In this document: positions 20,009 to 30,800 of the stretch, piece after piece | How positions within the stretch are numbered: position 1 is the stretch's first letter | How the letters are laid out: the number at the start of each line of letters is the position of its first letter | NCBI RefSeq assembly: GCF_000218485.1 | Contig: NZ_AFPB01000015.1 | Location: forward strand, 1 to 44,705 | Reading direction: 5' to 3' | From: Aquimarina agarivorans | GTDB lineage: Bacteria > Bacteroidota > Bacteroidia > Flavobacteriales > Flavobacteriaceae | Length of the DNA: 44,705 bases | The notes under the pieces: generated by a model | What the model was told of the DNA's origin: nothing | The model's database searches: none | Seen by the model: the letters and a program-made list of their open reading frames with translations, nothing else | Program-made: the position numbers and the translations under genes

Positions 20009-20584
20009 ATGAAACGTATTGTTATTTTTGCTTCGGGCTCCGGAACCAATGCTGAAAATATTATTAACTACTTTAAAGTTAATAATTTAGCTGAAGTTAC
20101 ACATGTTTTTTCAAATAAGCTGAAGGCAAAAGTGTTGCAGCGCGCAGCAAAACATAAAATTAAGGCGTTACATTTTGATAAAGCGTCTTTTTACAATTCG
20201 CATGAGGTGCTTCATATTGTTAAAGATGCCCAGCCTGATTTAATTGTTTTAGCGGGCTTTTTATGGAAATTTCCTGCTAATATTATTGAAGCTTATCCTA
20301 ATAAAATAATTAATATTCATCCAGCTTTATTGCCTAAATACGGAGGGAAAGGCATGTATGGGAGTCATGTACATAAAGCAGTGGTAGCAAATAATGAAAA
20401 AGAGACGGGGATAACTATTCACTACGTAAATGAAAATTATGACGAAGGCGGAATTATTTTTCAAGCCAGTACGCCAGTTGAAGCGTTTGATACTCCTGAC
20501 GATGTTGCCGCTAAAGTACATGAGTTAGAGTATGAACATTTTCCTAAAGTGATTGAAAGTTTACTATACCCTAAAGCAGACTAA
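20009..20584 (+). CDS. purN: Phosphoribosylglycinamide formyltransferase
   Basis: The 191-residue enzyme transfers the formyl group of 10-formyl-tetrahydrofolate to GAR in purine synthesis. The phosphate-binding GSGTN is at residues 10-14. The catalytic Asn102, His104 (INIHPALLPKY) and Asp145 (ENYDEGGI) are all present. It is divergent from the acpP operon. The next gene starts 2 bp after its stop, so they form a two-gene operon. Confidence 0.95.
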   Translation: MKRIVIFASGSGTNAENIINYFKVNNLAEVTHVFSNKLKAKVLQRAAKHKIKALHFDKASFYNSHEVLHIVKDAQPDLIVLAGFLWKFPANIIEAYPNKIINIHPALLPKYGGKGMYGSHVHKAVVANNEKETGITIHYVNENYDEGGIIFQASTPVEAFDTPDDVAAKVHELEYEHFPKVIESLLYPKAD

Positions 20585-20586
20585 TT

Positions 20587-21219
20587 TTGGCAAATAAAAA
20601 GTTTTACGTGGTTTGGAAGGGTCATAAAGAGGGTGTTTTTACGGATTGGAAAACGTGTAAGCAGGCGATTTTAAATTATCCGCAAGCACAATACAAATCT
20701 TTTTTAACAAAGGAAGAGGCCATAAAAGCTTTTGATGGAGTGTATGCGGATTATGTTGGTAAAAAATCCAGTAAACCTAAATTAAGTGAAGCCGAATTAC
20801 AGAAAATTGGAGAACCCAATTTGTATTCCATTGCAGTAGATGCAGCAAGTAGTGGTAACCCCGGTAAAATGGAATATCGTGGAGTGGACACACAAACGCA
20901 TAAACAATTATTTCACCAAGGCCCTTTTGAACAAGGAACCAATAATATTGGCGAGTTTTTAGCTTTAGTGCACGGATTAGCTTATTTAAAAAATGCCAAT
21001 AGCGATCGTTTACTTTATACTGATTCTAAAATAGCCATGGGCTGGGTAAGGAAAAAAAAATGTAAAACTAAATTGGCGCTTAACGCAAAGAATAAAAAAG
21101 TGTTTGATTTGGTGGCTAGAGCCGAAAATTGGCTCAGAACAAATTCATATAAAACTATTGTTGTAAAATGGGAAACTAAGGCGTGGGGTGAAATCCCAGC
21201 TGATTTTGGAAGAAAATAG
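20587..21219 (+). CDS. Ribonuclease H family protein with N-terminal viroplasmin-like domain
   Basis: The 210-residue protein starts at a TTG two bases after the purN stop; the first coding residues (ANKKFYVVWKGHKEGVF) fit the start of the domain exactly. Residues about 3-50 match the caulimovirus viroplasmin-like RNA/DNA hybrid-binding domain. The RNase H fold follows, with the acidic triad in AVDAASSGNPG (Asp), NNIGEFLAL (Glu) and YTDSKIAMGW (Asp). It should degrade the RNA strand of RNA-DNA hybrids in the cytoplasm. The tight spacing to purN implies coupled translation. Confidence 0.9.
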   Translation: MANKKFYVVWKGHKEGVFTDWKTCKQAILNYPQAQYKSFLTKEEAIKAFDGVYADYVGKKSSKPKLSEAELQKIGEPNLYSIAVDAASSGNPGKMEYRGVDTQTHKQLFHQGPFEQGTNNIGEFLALVHGLAYLKNANSDRLLYTDSKIAMGWVRKKKCKTKLALNAKNKKVFDLVARAENWLRTNSYKTIVVKWETKAWGEIPADFGRK

Positions 21220-21243
21220 TTTTAATTTGTTAAAAAAATAGGA

Positions 21244-21285
21244 CAAAGAGCTGTTGGCATTTAGCTTATAGCTCTTTGCTTTTTA
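21244..21285 (+). terminator. Possible terminator after purN-RNase H
   Basis: A 9-bp stem CAAAGAGCT / AGCTCTTTG with a long 17-nt loop is followed by CTTTTTAT, 25 bp after the stop. The long loop makes it weaker than the others in the window. The rest of 21220-21624 holds the dispersed repeat at 21329 and no gene I can support. Confidence 0.5.
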
Positions 21286-21328
21286 TAGATTTATCAAATT
21301 TTTATTGCTATTAGCTAAGAGCAAAAAT

Positions 21329-21384
21329 GGATGTTTAAAAAGATGATGACTTTCAGTCATAACCGAAACTATGATACTTTCAGT
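21329..21384 (+). repeat. Dispersed intergenic repeat, copy A
   Basis: This 56-bp core starts GGATGTTTAAAAAG and contains CATAACCGAAACTATG. It matches the copy at 27626-27680 with about four substitutions and one small indel. Both copies keep a hairpin, ATGACT-TTY-AGTCAT. The surrounding sequence (GCTATTAGCTAAGAGC and similar) also resembles the flank of the other copy. Confidence 0.7.
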
Positions 21385-21624
21385 CCATAATGGTTCATTT
21401 ATGAATATGTTTCAAAAAAAGAAAGCCTGGAAAATAAAAATTAGCAAATTTTTATGATTTATTGTAAAGCAAAGTAAATCAAGGATGTAGGTGATAAAGG
21501 GTTGAGGGGAGCTATGTCTTTACCGAGGAAAATATAAATCGAGAAATAATATATGGCTTTTAAGTTATATTTTTAAAATATTGAATCTATTTAGATTTAA
21601 TTTTAAATAAAAAAAGCCTATAAA

Positions 21625-24600
21625 ATGAAATTTAAACATTTCTTCCTTTCGCTAATTTTAATTATTACAAATTTTATTTCTTATTCACAGAAGAAAAAAA
21701 AATGATGATCGTAAAACCGATAACTATTGGTTAAAGTCAACTCAACTTAAGGGGTTAAAATTCCGTAGTATTGGTCCTGCACTAACATCTGGAAGGGTTT
21801 CAGATATTGCTGTAAACCCTAATAATTTCAATGAATATTATGTGGCTGCGGCTTCAGGAGGCGTTTGGAAAACAACTAATCATGGAGTGAATTATAAGCC
21901 GATATTTGATGCTGAAGGATCTTATTCAATAGGGTGTATTACCATTGATCCAAATCAGTCGACTACTATTTGGGTAGGAACTGGTGAAAATAATAACCAG
22001 CGGTCAGTAGGTTACGGCGATGGTGTATATAAATCTACCGATGGAGGAAAGTCATGGAAAAACATGGGATTGAAGAAATCTGAGCACATTTCAAAAATCA
22101 TCGTTGATCCAACAAATTCAGATATAGTTTATGTTGCAGCTTATGGTCCTCTTTGGTCAGATGGTGGTGATCGTGGTGTTTATAAATCTACCGATGGAGG
22201 TGAAACCTGGAATCAAATTCATTTTATTTCAGATAAAACAGGAACTTCTGACTTGATCATGGATCCAGTAAATCCTGATATTTTATACGAAGCTGTTCAC
22301 CAAAGAAGGAGACATGTGTTTACTTACATAGGAGGTGGGCCTGAGAGTGCTCTTTACAAAACAACTGATGGAGGTAAAACTTGGAAAGCATCAAATAGTG
22401 GATTGCCCGAAGGGAAAATGGGGCGTATTGGTTTAGCTGTATCGCCTGTAGATACCAATGTGGTATATGCTATTGTAGAAGCAGAAGCGGATAAATTTGG
22501 CTTTTTTCGCTCTACAGATAAAGGAGAATCTTGGGAAAAGCGTAGTGATTACAAAACTTCAGGAAATTACTACCAAAAAATATATTGCGATGCTAATGAT
22601 GTTGACAAGGTATTTAGTATGGATACTTGGTTGCACCATACCGAAAATGGAGGAAAGACATTTGTAAAAACAGGAGAAACCCAAAAACATGTCGACAATC
22701 ATTGCATTTGGATTAATCCAACAAATACAGATCACTGGATAGTAGGCTGTGATGGCGGAATTTACGAAACTTATGATCATGCTACTACATGGGAATACAA
22801 AGCTAATTTACCGATTACACAATTTTACAAAGTGTCAATTGATTATGATACTCCTTTTTATAATGTCTTTGGAGGGACTCAGGATAATAATTCTCAAGCG
22901 GGGCCATCGAGGACTTTGAACAATGCTGGAATTCTAAATTCTGATTGGTACATTACTGTAGGAGGTGATGGATATGAAACTCAGGTTGACCCAACCAATC
23001 CTAATATCATATATGCACAATGGCAGTACGGTGGATTGATTCGATATGACCGAAAATCTGGAGAAAGAATAGGGATTAAGCCCCAGCCAAGAAAAGGAGA
23101 GGCTGCTTATCGTTGGAATTGGGATTCCCCTTTATTAATTTCACCTCATGATCCAAAAACACTTTTCTTTTGTGCTAATAAGGTATTCAAAACGGAAGAT
23201 CGAGGTAATAGCTGGAAGACGATCTCACCTGACTTGACGCGTCAAATTGATAGAAATCGATTAAAAGTAATGGGAGAAATACAATCTCCTGATGTGGTAA
23301 TGAAAAATAAATCAACAACCATTTATGGCAATATTGTTGCTTTTGACCAATCCCCAATAGATGAAAACCTATTGTATGCAGGTACGGATGATGGATTAAT
23401 TCAGGTATCAAAAGATGGAGGAGTCACATGGAGTAAAAAAGAAACTTTTCCTGGAGTACCAAAAATGACTTATGTTAACATGCTTTGGGCATCACAGCAT
23501 GATAAAATGTGGTTTATGCCGCATTTAATAATCATAAAAGAGGAGACTTTAAACCTTATCTTTTAAAAAGTGTAGATAAAGGGAATACTTGGAAGGCGCT
23601 TCAAAATAATCTACCTGAAAGGGGTACAGTATATTCCATTGCAGAAGATCATGTAGATCCAAAACTGCTTTTTTCAGGAACAGAATTTGGTTGTCATGTT
23701 AGTATTGATGGGGGACAAAACTGGGTTAAATTAAATGCTGGTTTACCAACTATTTGTGTTCGAGATATGGCTATTCAGAAAAGAGAAAATGATTTAGTAC
23801 TTGGTACCTTTGGTAGGGGATTCTATATTTTGGATGATTATAGTGCTTTGAGAAATTTGAATAAAGAAACCTTAAACCAAGAAGCTAAGATTTTTTCAAT
23901 TAAACCTTCATTGGCTTATGTTGAAACCAATCCTCTTGGACTTCGTGGGGTGGGGAGTCAAGGAGCTTCAATGTATGCCGCATCTAATCCTGAATTTGGA
24001 GCAACCTTTACGTATTATATAAAAGAGAAATTAAAGTCGCCTAAAGAACTGCGTGCAGAAAAAGAGAAGAAAGCTAAAAAGGAAGGGAAAGATATTGATT
24101 ATCCAAATTATGAAGACTTTGTAATTGAAGACATGTATGAAGAGGCTTATTTACTTTTTATTGTAAAAGACGCCTCGGGTAATGAAGTCCGAAAAATTAA
24201 AAAGCCTACCTCTGAAGGGATTCAAAGAGTAAGTTGGAATTTGCGCTATCCAGCGACAACACCTATTCAAACAAAAACAAAGGAAGCTAGTCGCTACAGT
24301 ATCCCCAATGAAGGTCCTTTGGTTATTCCAGGAAATTATACTGTTGAACTTTGGCAAGCAGATAATGGCGTGTTAAAAAAATTGGTTGACCCAACGGCTT
24401 TTGAAGTCAAAGCCTTAGAAAATTCATCTTTGGAAAGACAAACAGTATCGAATATAACTTTTAAAAAGCAGGTACAAGAGCTCCGAAGAAAAATTCAAGG
24501 AAGCAACAAAGAACAAGATGAATTGGATAAGCGTATAAAATATATTAAACAAGCGATTCAAAGTTATCCTAATGCTTATATGATATGGATGACTGATGTG

Positions 24601-24909
24601 AAGGCTTTGGAAAAGGTTTCTCATGATGTTCGCATTAAGTTATGGGGAGATAAACATAAATCCAACAGGGATATAGAAACTATTCCAGGGATAGGGAATC
24701 GTGTTGAAAGCATTGTGTGGAATACTTGGTATTCAACATCTAATCCGACTATTACTAACAAAGAGCAGTATAAATTAGCCAGGGAAGCGTATGTTGAAAT
24801 TAGAGCAAGCTTAGATAAGATGAAATCAGATGTTCAAAAACTGGAGTCTAAACTAGATAGCAAGAATGTACCTTATACGCCCCATCGATTAAATTGGAAA
24901 GAGGATTAA
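21625..24909 (+). pseudogene. Sortilin/BNR-type beta-propeller secreted protein, two compensating frameshifts
   Basis: The ATG at 21625 starts a signal peptide (FLSLILIITNFISYS), but the frame stops after QKKKK in an A9 run (21694-21702). One base fewer restores NDDRKTDNYWLKS and the long frame from about 21700 to 23560. That frame shifts again in an A4 run at 23504-23507, where one base more restores HDKNVVYAAFNN and the frame to the stop at 24909. The corrected product has 1094 residues. It has at least eight Asp-box/BNR motifs (for example STDGGKSW, TTDGGKTW, STDKGESW, SVDKGNTW) in propellers over about 1-620, then a C-terminal helical/coiled region. This layout fits the large VPS10/sortilin-like 'BNR glycosyl hydrolase' proteins of Bacteroidota, whose substrate is generally unknown. 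Confidence 0.75.
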
Positions 24910-25174
24910 TTAATTTTTTTTAATGATGCAACGTTTTTAATTGCCTTAGAATTGGACTAAAAGGTACTTTTATAGAAAAAAATAAATAGTGAAAAATTAG
25001 TTAAACACTTAAAATGTCTTTTGTAAAGAAGCACATCAAAGTTTTAGTCTATGGTCTCCATCAAATTTAAGTTATAAAAGTTGGTCTTCGTAATGTTTAG
25101 ATTTCAACCCAAATATTATGAAGACTGGCATAAAATAATTGAAACAGATATTCAATTTTACTGATTGATAAATT

Positions 25175-25675
25175 TTAGCTAAATAACATTTCTTTAAACT
25201 CCCAAACTTTAGCGACAAATAACCAAAGAAAAATAATACTAACAATAAATTTCATTAAAGATGAGGTTAAAAAACCTACTAGGGAACCAAACGCGGCTTT
25301 AGTTGCTACTTTTGAATCTGATTTGTATAACATTTCGCCAATATACGCGCCTAAAAAAGGTCCGATAATGAAGCCTAAAGGAATTGGGGCTATTAACCCG
25401 ACAATCAGTCCTAGTGTGGTGCCAATGACACCATATTTACTACCGCCAAATTTTTTTGTACCAATGGCGGGAATTAAATAATCTAAAATGAGGACAATAA
25501 TGGCCACGGCAAGTGTAATTCCTAAATAGGTATAGTCTACTGGTACAGGGTGAGTTAAATGTATAAGCAGTAGTCCTATCCAGCTTATTGGCAATCCCGG
25601 GAGTACGGGTAAAAAACTACCAAATATTCCAACGATTACGCAAATGAATCCTATAAGTATTAAAAAAATATCCAT
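25175..25675 (-). CDS. DUF456 family membrane protein
   Basis: The 166-residue, strongly hydrophobic protein has about four to five membrane segments. It shows the duplicated glycine/proline-rich layout of DUF456: GSFLPVLPGLPISWIGLLL near the N-terminus and IAPIPLGFIIGPFLGAYIGE in the second half. It is an inner-membrane protein of unknown function. It is a single gene with no clear terminator. Confidence 0.88.
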   Translation of the reverse strand: MDIFLILIGFICVIVGIFGSFLPVLPGLPISWIGLLLIHLTHPVPVDYTYLGITLAVAIIVLILDYLIPAIGTKKFGGSKYGVIGTTLGLIVGLIAPIPLGFIIGPFLGAYIGEMLYKSDSKVATKAAFGSLVGFLTSSLMKFIVSIIFLWLFVAKVWEFKEMLFS

Positions 25676-25927
25676 TTAATTTGTTTTTGTAATTAGTAAT
25701 GCTAAAATCATTCCAAAATAATGATCAAATAGGTTGACTCAAATTTAGGATGCAACGGTATAAATTTTTGGTGAATCGTTATTTTATAAATAAAGTTATG
25801 GAATGTATTCATTTAACCCGCATTTAATTTTTAAAATACTGGTTTTTAGTGAAATTTATTTAATTGGAGGGCTTGGTTTGTACATAAATAAAAAATATCC
25901 GTAGTTTGCATTGCTGATCGCGAATTC

Positions 25928-26404
25928 ATGTTTACAAAAAAAATCATATTCATACTGACATTGACAAGCTTGTGTAGTTGTACGTATTTTGATTTTAAAA
26001 AAAATGATAGGCATGCAATAGCAAAACAGCAATTAAATGAAATAAAATCGAGATCTTTAGATACCTATCCTTTACTAAATCCGTGCGATGATGAATCACA
26101 AAAAGCATCAAAAAAATGTTTTGAACAGCAAATAGTTGCTCATATTTATAGCTATTTTGATGAAGCATATATCATGGATCAGCCAACATTAAAAGATACA
26201 CTTTGGGTGCAAATTAATGTGAGTAAAAAAGGAAATTTAACGCTAAAGGCAGCACAAAATGCCACTGATTTTTCTAATTTCAATTTTATTGAAGAAAAAT
26301 TAAAACAAGCACTTTTGGATGCCTCGCCAATACAACCTGCAATTGTTCGCGGATTTCCAGTGGCTTCGGTATTTAAATTGCCATTAATTATTGATAATAA
26401 GTAA
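25928..26404 (+). CDS. Small lipoprotein, weak TonB C-terminal-like pattern
   Basis: The 158-residue protein has signal peptide FIFILTLTSL-type hydrophobicity and a lipobox ending at Cys18 (LCSC). The mature part has two more cysteines near residues 56 and 66 (NPCDD, KKCFEQ). Its C-terminal half (LWVQINVSKKGNLTL, then an amphipathic helix and PVASVFKLPLII) resembles the strand-helix-strand layout of TonB C-terminal-like domains. I recall similar genes next to ruvC in Flavobacteria, but no function is established. It ends 10 bp before the ruvC start and is probably co-transcribed with it. Confidence 0.65.
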   Translation: MFTKKIIFILTLTSLCSCTYFDFKKNDRHAIAKQQLNEIKSRSLDTYPLLNPCDDESQKASKKCFEQQIVAHIYSYFDEAYIMDQPTLKDTLWVQINVSKKGNLTLKAAQNATDFSNFNFIEEKLKQALLDASPIQPAIVRGFPVASVFKLPLIIDNK

Positions 26405-26414
26405 TTCATACTAA

Positions 26415-26970
26415 TTGAAAACAGAACGCATTATATTAGGCATTGATCCAGGAACTACCATTATGGGCTTTGGCGTAATAAAAGTAATTAACAAAAAAAT
26501 AGGAGTTTATTCAATTAAATGAACTTCAGCTTACTAAATATTCAGATCATTACCTAAAATTGAAAAAAATATTTGAGCGTACTGTTGAATTAATTGATAC
26601 CTACAACCCTGATGAAATTGCTATTGAAGCACCATTTTTCGGAAAAAATGTGCAATCTATGCTTAAGCTAGGTCGGGCGCAGGGTGTAGCAATGGCTGCG
26701 GGATTGAGTAGAGAGGTGCCAATAACAGAATACCTTCCTAAAAAAATAAAAATGGCGGTTACGGGCAATGGAAATGCCAGTAAGGAGCAAGTAGCAAAAA
26801 TGTTACAGCAAATGCTTAAATTAAAAAGCTTGCCTAAAAATCTGGATTCTACCGACGGTTTGGCAGCTGCGGTGTGTCATTTTTACAATTCTACCGGAGT
26901 AGTCACTCAAAAAAGCTACTCAGGTTGGGATGCCTATGTTAAGCAAAACGAGCATCGAGTAAAAAAATAA
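26415..26970 (+). pseudogene. ruvC: RuvC Holliday-junction resolvase gene with one frameshift
   Basis: From a TTG at 26415 the frame reads KTERIILGIDPGTTIMGFG with the first catalytic Asp (D11), then runs off-frame after INKK. Removing one base, most simply one G of the pair at 26512-26513, restores [19 protein letters not shown]. The restored frame joins the intact remainder with [12 protein letters not shown] (catalytic Glu) and [13 protein letters not shown] (final catalytic Asp residues). The corrected protein has about 184 residues, normal for RuvC, which cuts Holliday junctions with RuvAB. As written the gene cannot make active enzyme. It is either a sequence error or a real mutation. 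Its stop abuts the stop of the convergent GNAT gene with no gap. Confidence 0.88.
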
Positions 26971-27417
26971 TTACCACTTTTTATACATCATATAATGAGG
27001 CCCCACTGTTGGAATGTCAAACAAATTACCGCTAATACAATAACCGTTTTTTTCGTAAAAAGGGACTGCATTTACTCGAGCATTACACCAAATTAATGAG
27101 GCCTTTTTCTGTTTTAATAAGTGTTCTCCTTTTTCGATAAGTAATTTTCCAATACCCTTTTTTTGAAAATGAGCTAAAACTGCCATGCCCCTTAATTGAT
27201 ACTGTTTATTACCTTTAAATATAGAATTGGGATTATGCATGTAAGTAACCACGCCAACTAATGTGTTGTCATAAAAAGCACCTATATGCAAAGTAGAATT
27301 GGCAGTATCACCTTCAAAAATACAATCTTTAACAGGTCTGCCAACTCTTAGAACTGGCTGACGCACCTCAATGGTTTCTTGTGCAGAAATTAATTTAAGA
27401 AATAGCTGATTATTCAT
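26971..27417 (-). CDS. GNAT family N-acetyltransferase
   Basis: The 148-residue protein has the single GNAT fold. The acetyl-CoA-binding motif is QLRGMAVLAHFQKKGIGKLL (the Q/RxxGxG/A loop as QKKGIG), and the fourth motif is NAVPFYEKNGY. The substrate cannot be predicted. The gene is convergent with ruvC; their stop codons are adjacent without a single spacer base. Confidence 0.88.
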   Translation of the reverse strand: MNNQLFLKLISAQETIEVRQPVLRVGRPVKDCIFEGDTANSTLHIGAFYDNTLVGVVTYMHNPNSIFKGNKQYQLRGMAVLAHFQKKGIGKLLIEKGEHLLKQKKASLIWCNARVNAVPFYEKNGYCISGNLFDIPTVGPHYMMYKKW

Positions 27418-27452
27418 ACGTCATTTTTGCAGTGTAAGTTTAAATATTTATA

Positions 27453-27696
27453 TACTTTTAGTAAAGTAACAATTTATTGGTCTCAGGTTTAATTAAAACT
27501 ATGCATTTTTAATGCATTTCGCTTCTGGCTTCTAAAACTTTACAAGAGCTATTGGTAATTAGTAATTAGCTGTTGGCTTTAAAATACTGCTAATAGCCGA
27601 TGGCTAATAGCTAATTGTAAAAAACGGATGTTTAAAAAGTAATGACTTTTAGTCATAACCGAAACTATGGTACTTTTAGTAAAGTAACAATTTATT
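27453..27696. repeat. 26-bp exact direct repeats 218 bp apart
   Basis: TACTTTTAGTAAAGTAACAA plus TTTATT occurs exactly at 27453-27478 and 27671-27696. The unit itself carries a small hairpin (ACTTT-TAGT-AAAGT). The second copy is the end of dispersed-repeat copy B, so the first may be a partial extra copy or a trace of insertion/duplication. Between them are degenerate GCTAATAGC-like words. The whole non-coding stretch 27418-27869 contains no gene I can support. Confidence 0.75.
27626..27680 (+). repeat. Dispersed intergenic repeat, copy B
   Basis: This 55-bp core matches copy A at 21329-21384, sharing GGATGTTTAAAAAG and AGTCATAACCGAAACTATG. It keeps the ATGACT-TTT-AGTCAT hairpin. Confidence 0.7.
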
Positions 27697-27869
27697 TTTA
27701 GTGATTATTTAGCATTAGAATTTAAATAGAATCGACTATTTTTTAAAGCTAAGTGTTTTTTTGCGTTAATAAAAGATTCTTTTTTTTCATTAAAGTGGAT
27801 TTAACAATTGTATGGTAATCAAAAGAGGTATAAAATATATGAATCTGTATATTTGTTGAAAAATACACA

Positions 27870-30800
27870 TTGGATTATTCAAGTATTGCTACCGTTCTTA
27901 AGCAATCTTCGCTTCAAGATAAAATGCATGCTGCTTTGGCAGCTTCAAAAAATGTTCATGCTAAAGGTATTGTTGGCTCTTATTTATCATTTTTAATGGT
28001 AGAAAGCTTTAACAAGCAAGCAAAAACACACGTACTTATTTGTAATGACAAGGAGGAGGCAGCATATCATTTAAATGATTTGGAAGCTGTATTGGGCAAA
28101 CAAAGTTTGTTGTTTTACCCAGGGAGCTATCGCAGACCTTATCAAATTGAAGAGGTGGACAATGCCAATGTACTCCAACGAGCAGAGGTACTCAATAGGA
28201 TTAATAACAAAAAAGACCCTTTAGTACTAGTTACGTATCCTGATGCGCTTTTTGAAAAAGTAGTCACTAAAAAAGCCATTGAAAAAAATACACTTAAAAT
28301 AAAAAACGGGGATCAACTGAGTATTGATTTTATTAACGAAGTACTGTTTGAATACCAGTTCCACCGAGTGGATTTTGTTACTGAACCAGGGGAGTTTTCA
28401 GTCCGTGGTGGTATTGTAGATGTATTTTCATTTAGTCATGATGAACCTTTTCGGGTAGAGTTTTTTGGCGATGAGGTGGATAGTATCCGAACATTTGATG
28501 TGGCTTCGCAGCTTTCTACAAACAAGGTGAATAAAATTACCATTATTCCCAATATTGAGCATAAAACTCAGGTTGAAAATCGCGTGCCATTTTTTTGAAT
28601 CCATTTCTCGCGAAAGCGTGATTTTTACTCAAAATTTAGAGCTGTTTTATGATCGTATTGATGCGCTTTTCGCGAAAGCAAAAACAGCTTTTGATAAGTT
28701 AGATAGCGAAATAAAACGAGGTACCCCCGAAGAATTGTTTTGTAATGGGCAATTGATCAAAGATCAACTTTTTGCGTTCCAGCATGTGCAATTGGGGGGA
28801 GTATTTTCTAAAATTAATTCCAAAGAGGTAGCCGTTGTTGATTTTAAAACAAAGCCTCAGCCTTCATTCAATAAACAATTCGAATTGCTTATTGAAAATT
28901 TAAATAAAAATCATAGTAACGGATATACTAATATCATATGCTGCGTAAGTGAGCAACAAGCCAAACGTTTTCATGATATTTTTGAAGATATGGAGCAGCA
29001 AGTGCATTACCAAACCATTGTACTTTCATTGTATCAAGGATTTGTGGATGAAACCACAAAGTTAGTTTGTTATACCGATCATCAAATTTTTGAACGATAC
29101 CATAAATTTAATCTTAAAAATGGCTTTGCCAAAAAGCAAGCTATTACTATAAAGGAATTGACCAGTTTAGAAATTGGCGATTATGTCACTCATATTGATC
29201 ATGGGATAGGGAAATTTGCAGGGCTTCAGAAAATTGATGTAGATGGCCGAAAGCAAGAGGCGATTAAATTGATATACGGGGAGCGCGATATTTTGTATTT
29301 AAGTATTCATGCCCTGCATAAAATTTCCAAATTTAATGGCAAGGATGGTAAAGTGCCTGTGGTACATAAGCTAGGTTCAAAAGCTTGGAAAACCCTAAAA
29401 AATAAAACTAAGGCACGTGTAAAGCATATTGCTTATAATTTAATTCAGTTATATGCTAAGCGAAGGCTTCAAAAAGGCTTTCAATATGCGCCAGATAGTT
29501 ATTTACAGCACGAATTAGAAGCGTCGTTTTTATACGAAGATACACCTGATCAAAGTACCGCTACAGCAGCTGTAAAAGCGGATATGGAGGGCGAGCAGCC
29601 GATGGACCGTCTGGTATGTGGAGATGTTGGTTTTGGTAAAACCGAAGTGGCGGTTAGGGCGGCTTTTAAAGCGGTTGATAATGGAAAGCAGGTGGCTATT
29701 TTGGTGCCTACCACGGTATTGGCATTTCAGCATTTTAAAACCTTTACAGAACGACTAAAGGATTTTCCGGTGACGGTTGATTATTTGAACCGTTTTAGAA
29801 CAGCAAAGCAGAAAAAAGAAACTTTAGAAAAGTTAGCCAAAGGACATGTGGATATTATTATTGGCACGCATCAATTAGCCAGTAAAAATGTAAAATTTAA
29901 AGATTTAGGGCTACTGATTATTGATGAAGAACAAAAGTTTGGAGTAGCAGTAAAAGATAAGCTAAAAACCATAAAAGCAAATGTGGATACGTTAACATTA
30001 ACGGCAACGCCAATACCAAGGACACTGCAATTTAGTTTAATGGCTGCACGAGATTTATCTACAATAGCTACGCCACCACCAAACCGATATCCTATTGAAA
30101 CGGAAGTAATTCGTTTTAACGAAGAAACCATTCGCGATGCGGTGTCTTATGAAATTCAACGGGGAGGTCAAGTGTTTTTTATTCATAACCGGGTTCAAAA
30201 TATAAAAGAAGTTGCGGGGATGATTCAGCGATTAGTGCCTGATGCCAAAGTGGCCGTAGGTCATGGACAAATGGAAGGGAAGCAGTTAGAAAAATTAATG
30301 CTGGATTTTATGGATGGCGCTTTTGATGTGCTGGTATCAACCACAATTATTGAAAGTGGTTTGGATGTGTCCAATGCCAATACCATTTTTATCAATAATG
30401 CGAATAATTTTGGAATTTCGGACCTGCATCAAATGCGTGGGCGAGTAGGGCGTAGTAATAAAAAGGCCTTCTGTTATTTTATAACACCACCTTATAGTGC
30501 CATGACCGAAGATGCCCGAAAGCGTATTACGGCTTTAGTACAATTTTCGGAATTAGGTAGTGGAATTCAAATTGCCATGAAGGATCTAGAAATTAGAGGC
30601 GCAGGGGATTTATTAGGGGGTGAACAAAGTGGATTTATTAATGAAATTGGTTTTGATACCTATCAAAAAATATTAAACGAAGCTATAGAGGAGCTTAAAG
30701 AAAATGAGTTCAAAGAACTTTATAAAGACGAGCAGAAAGAAAAAGTGTTTTTGAAAGACACGCAGATTGACACGGATTTTTCATTGTTGTTTCCCGATGA

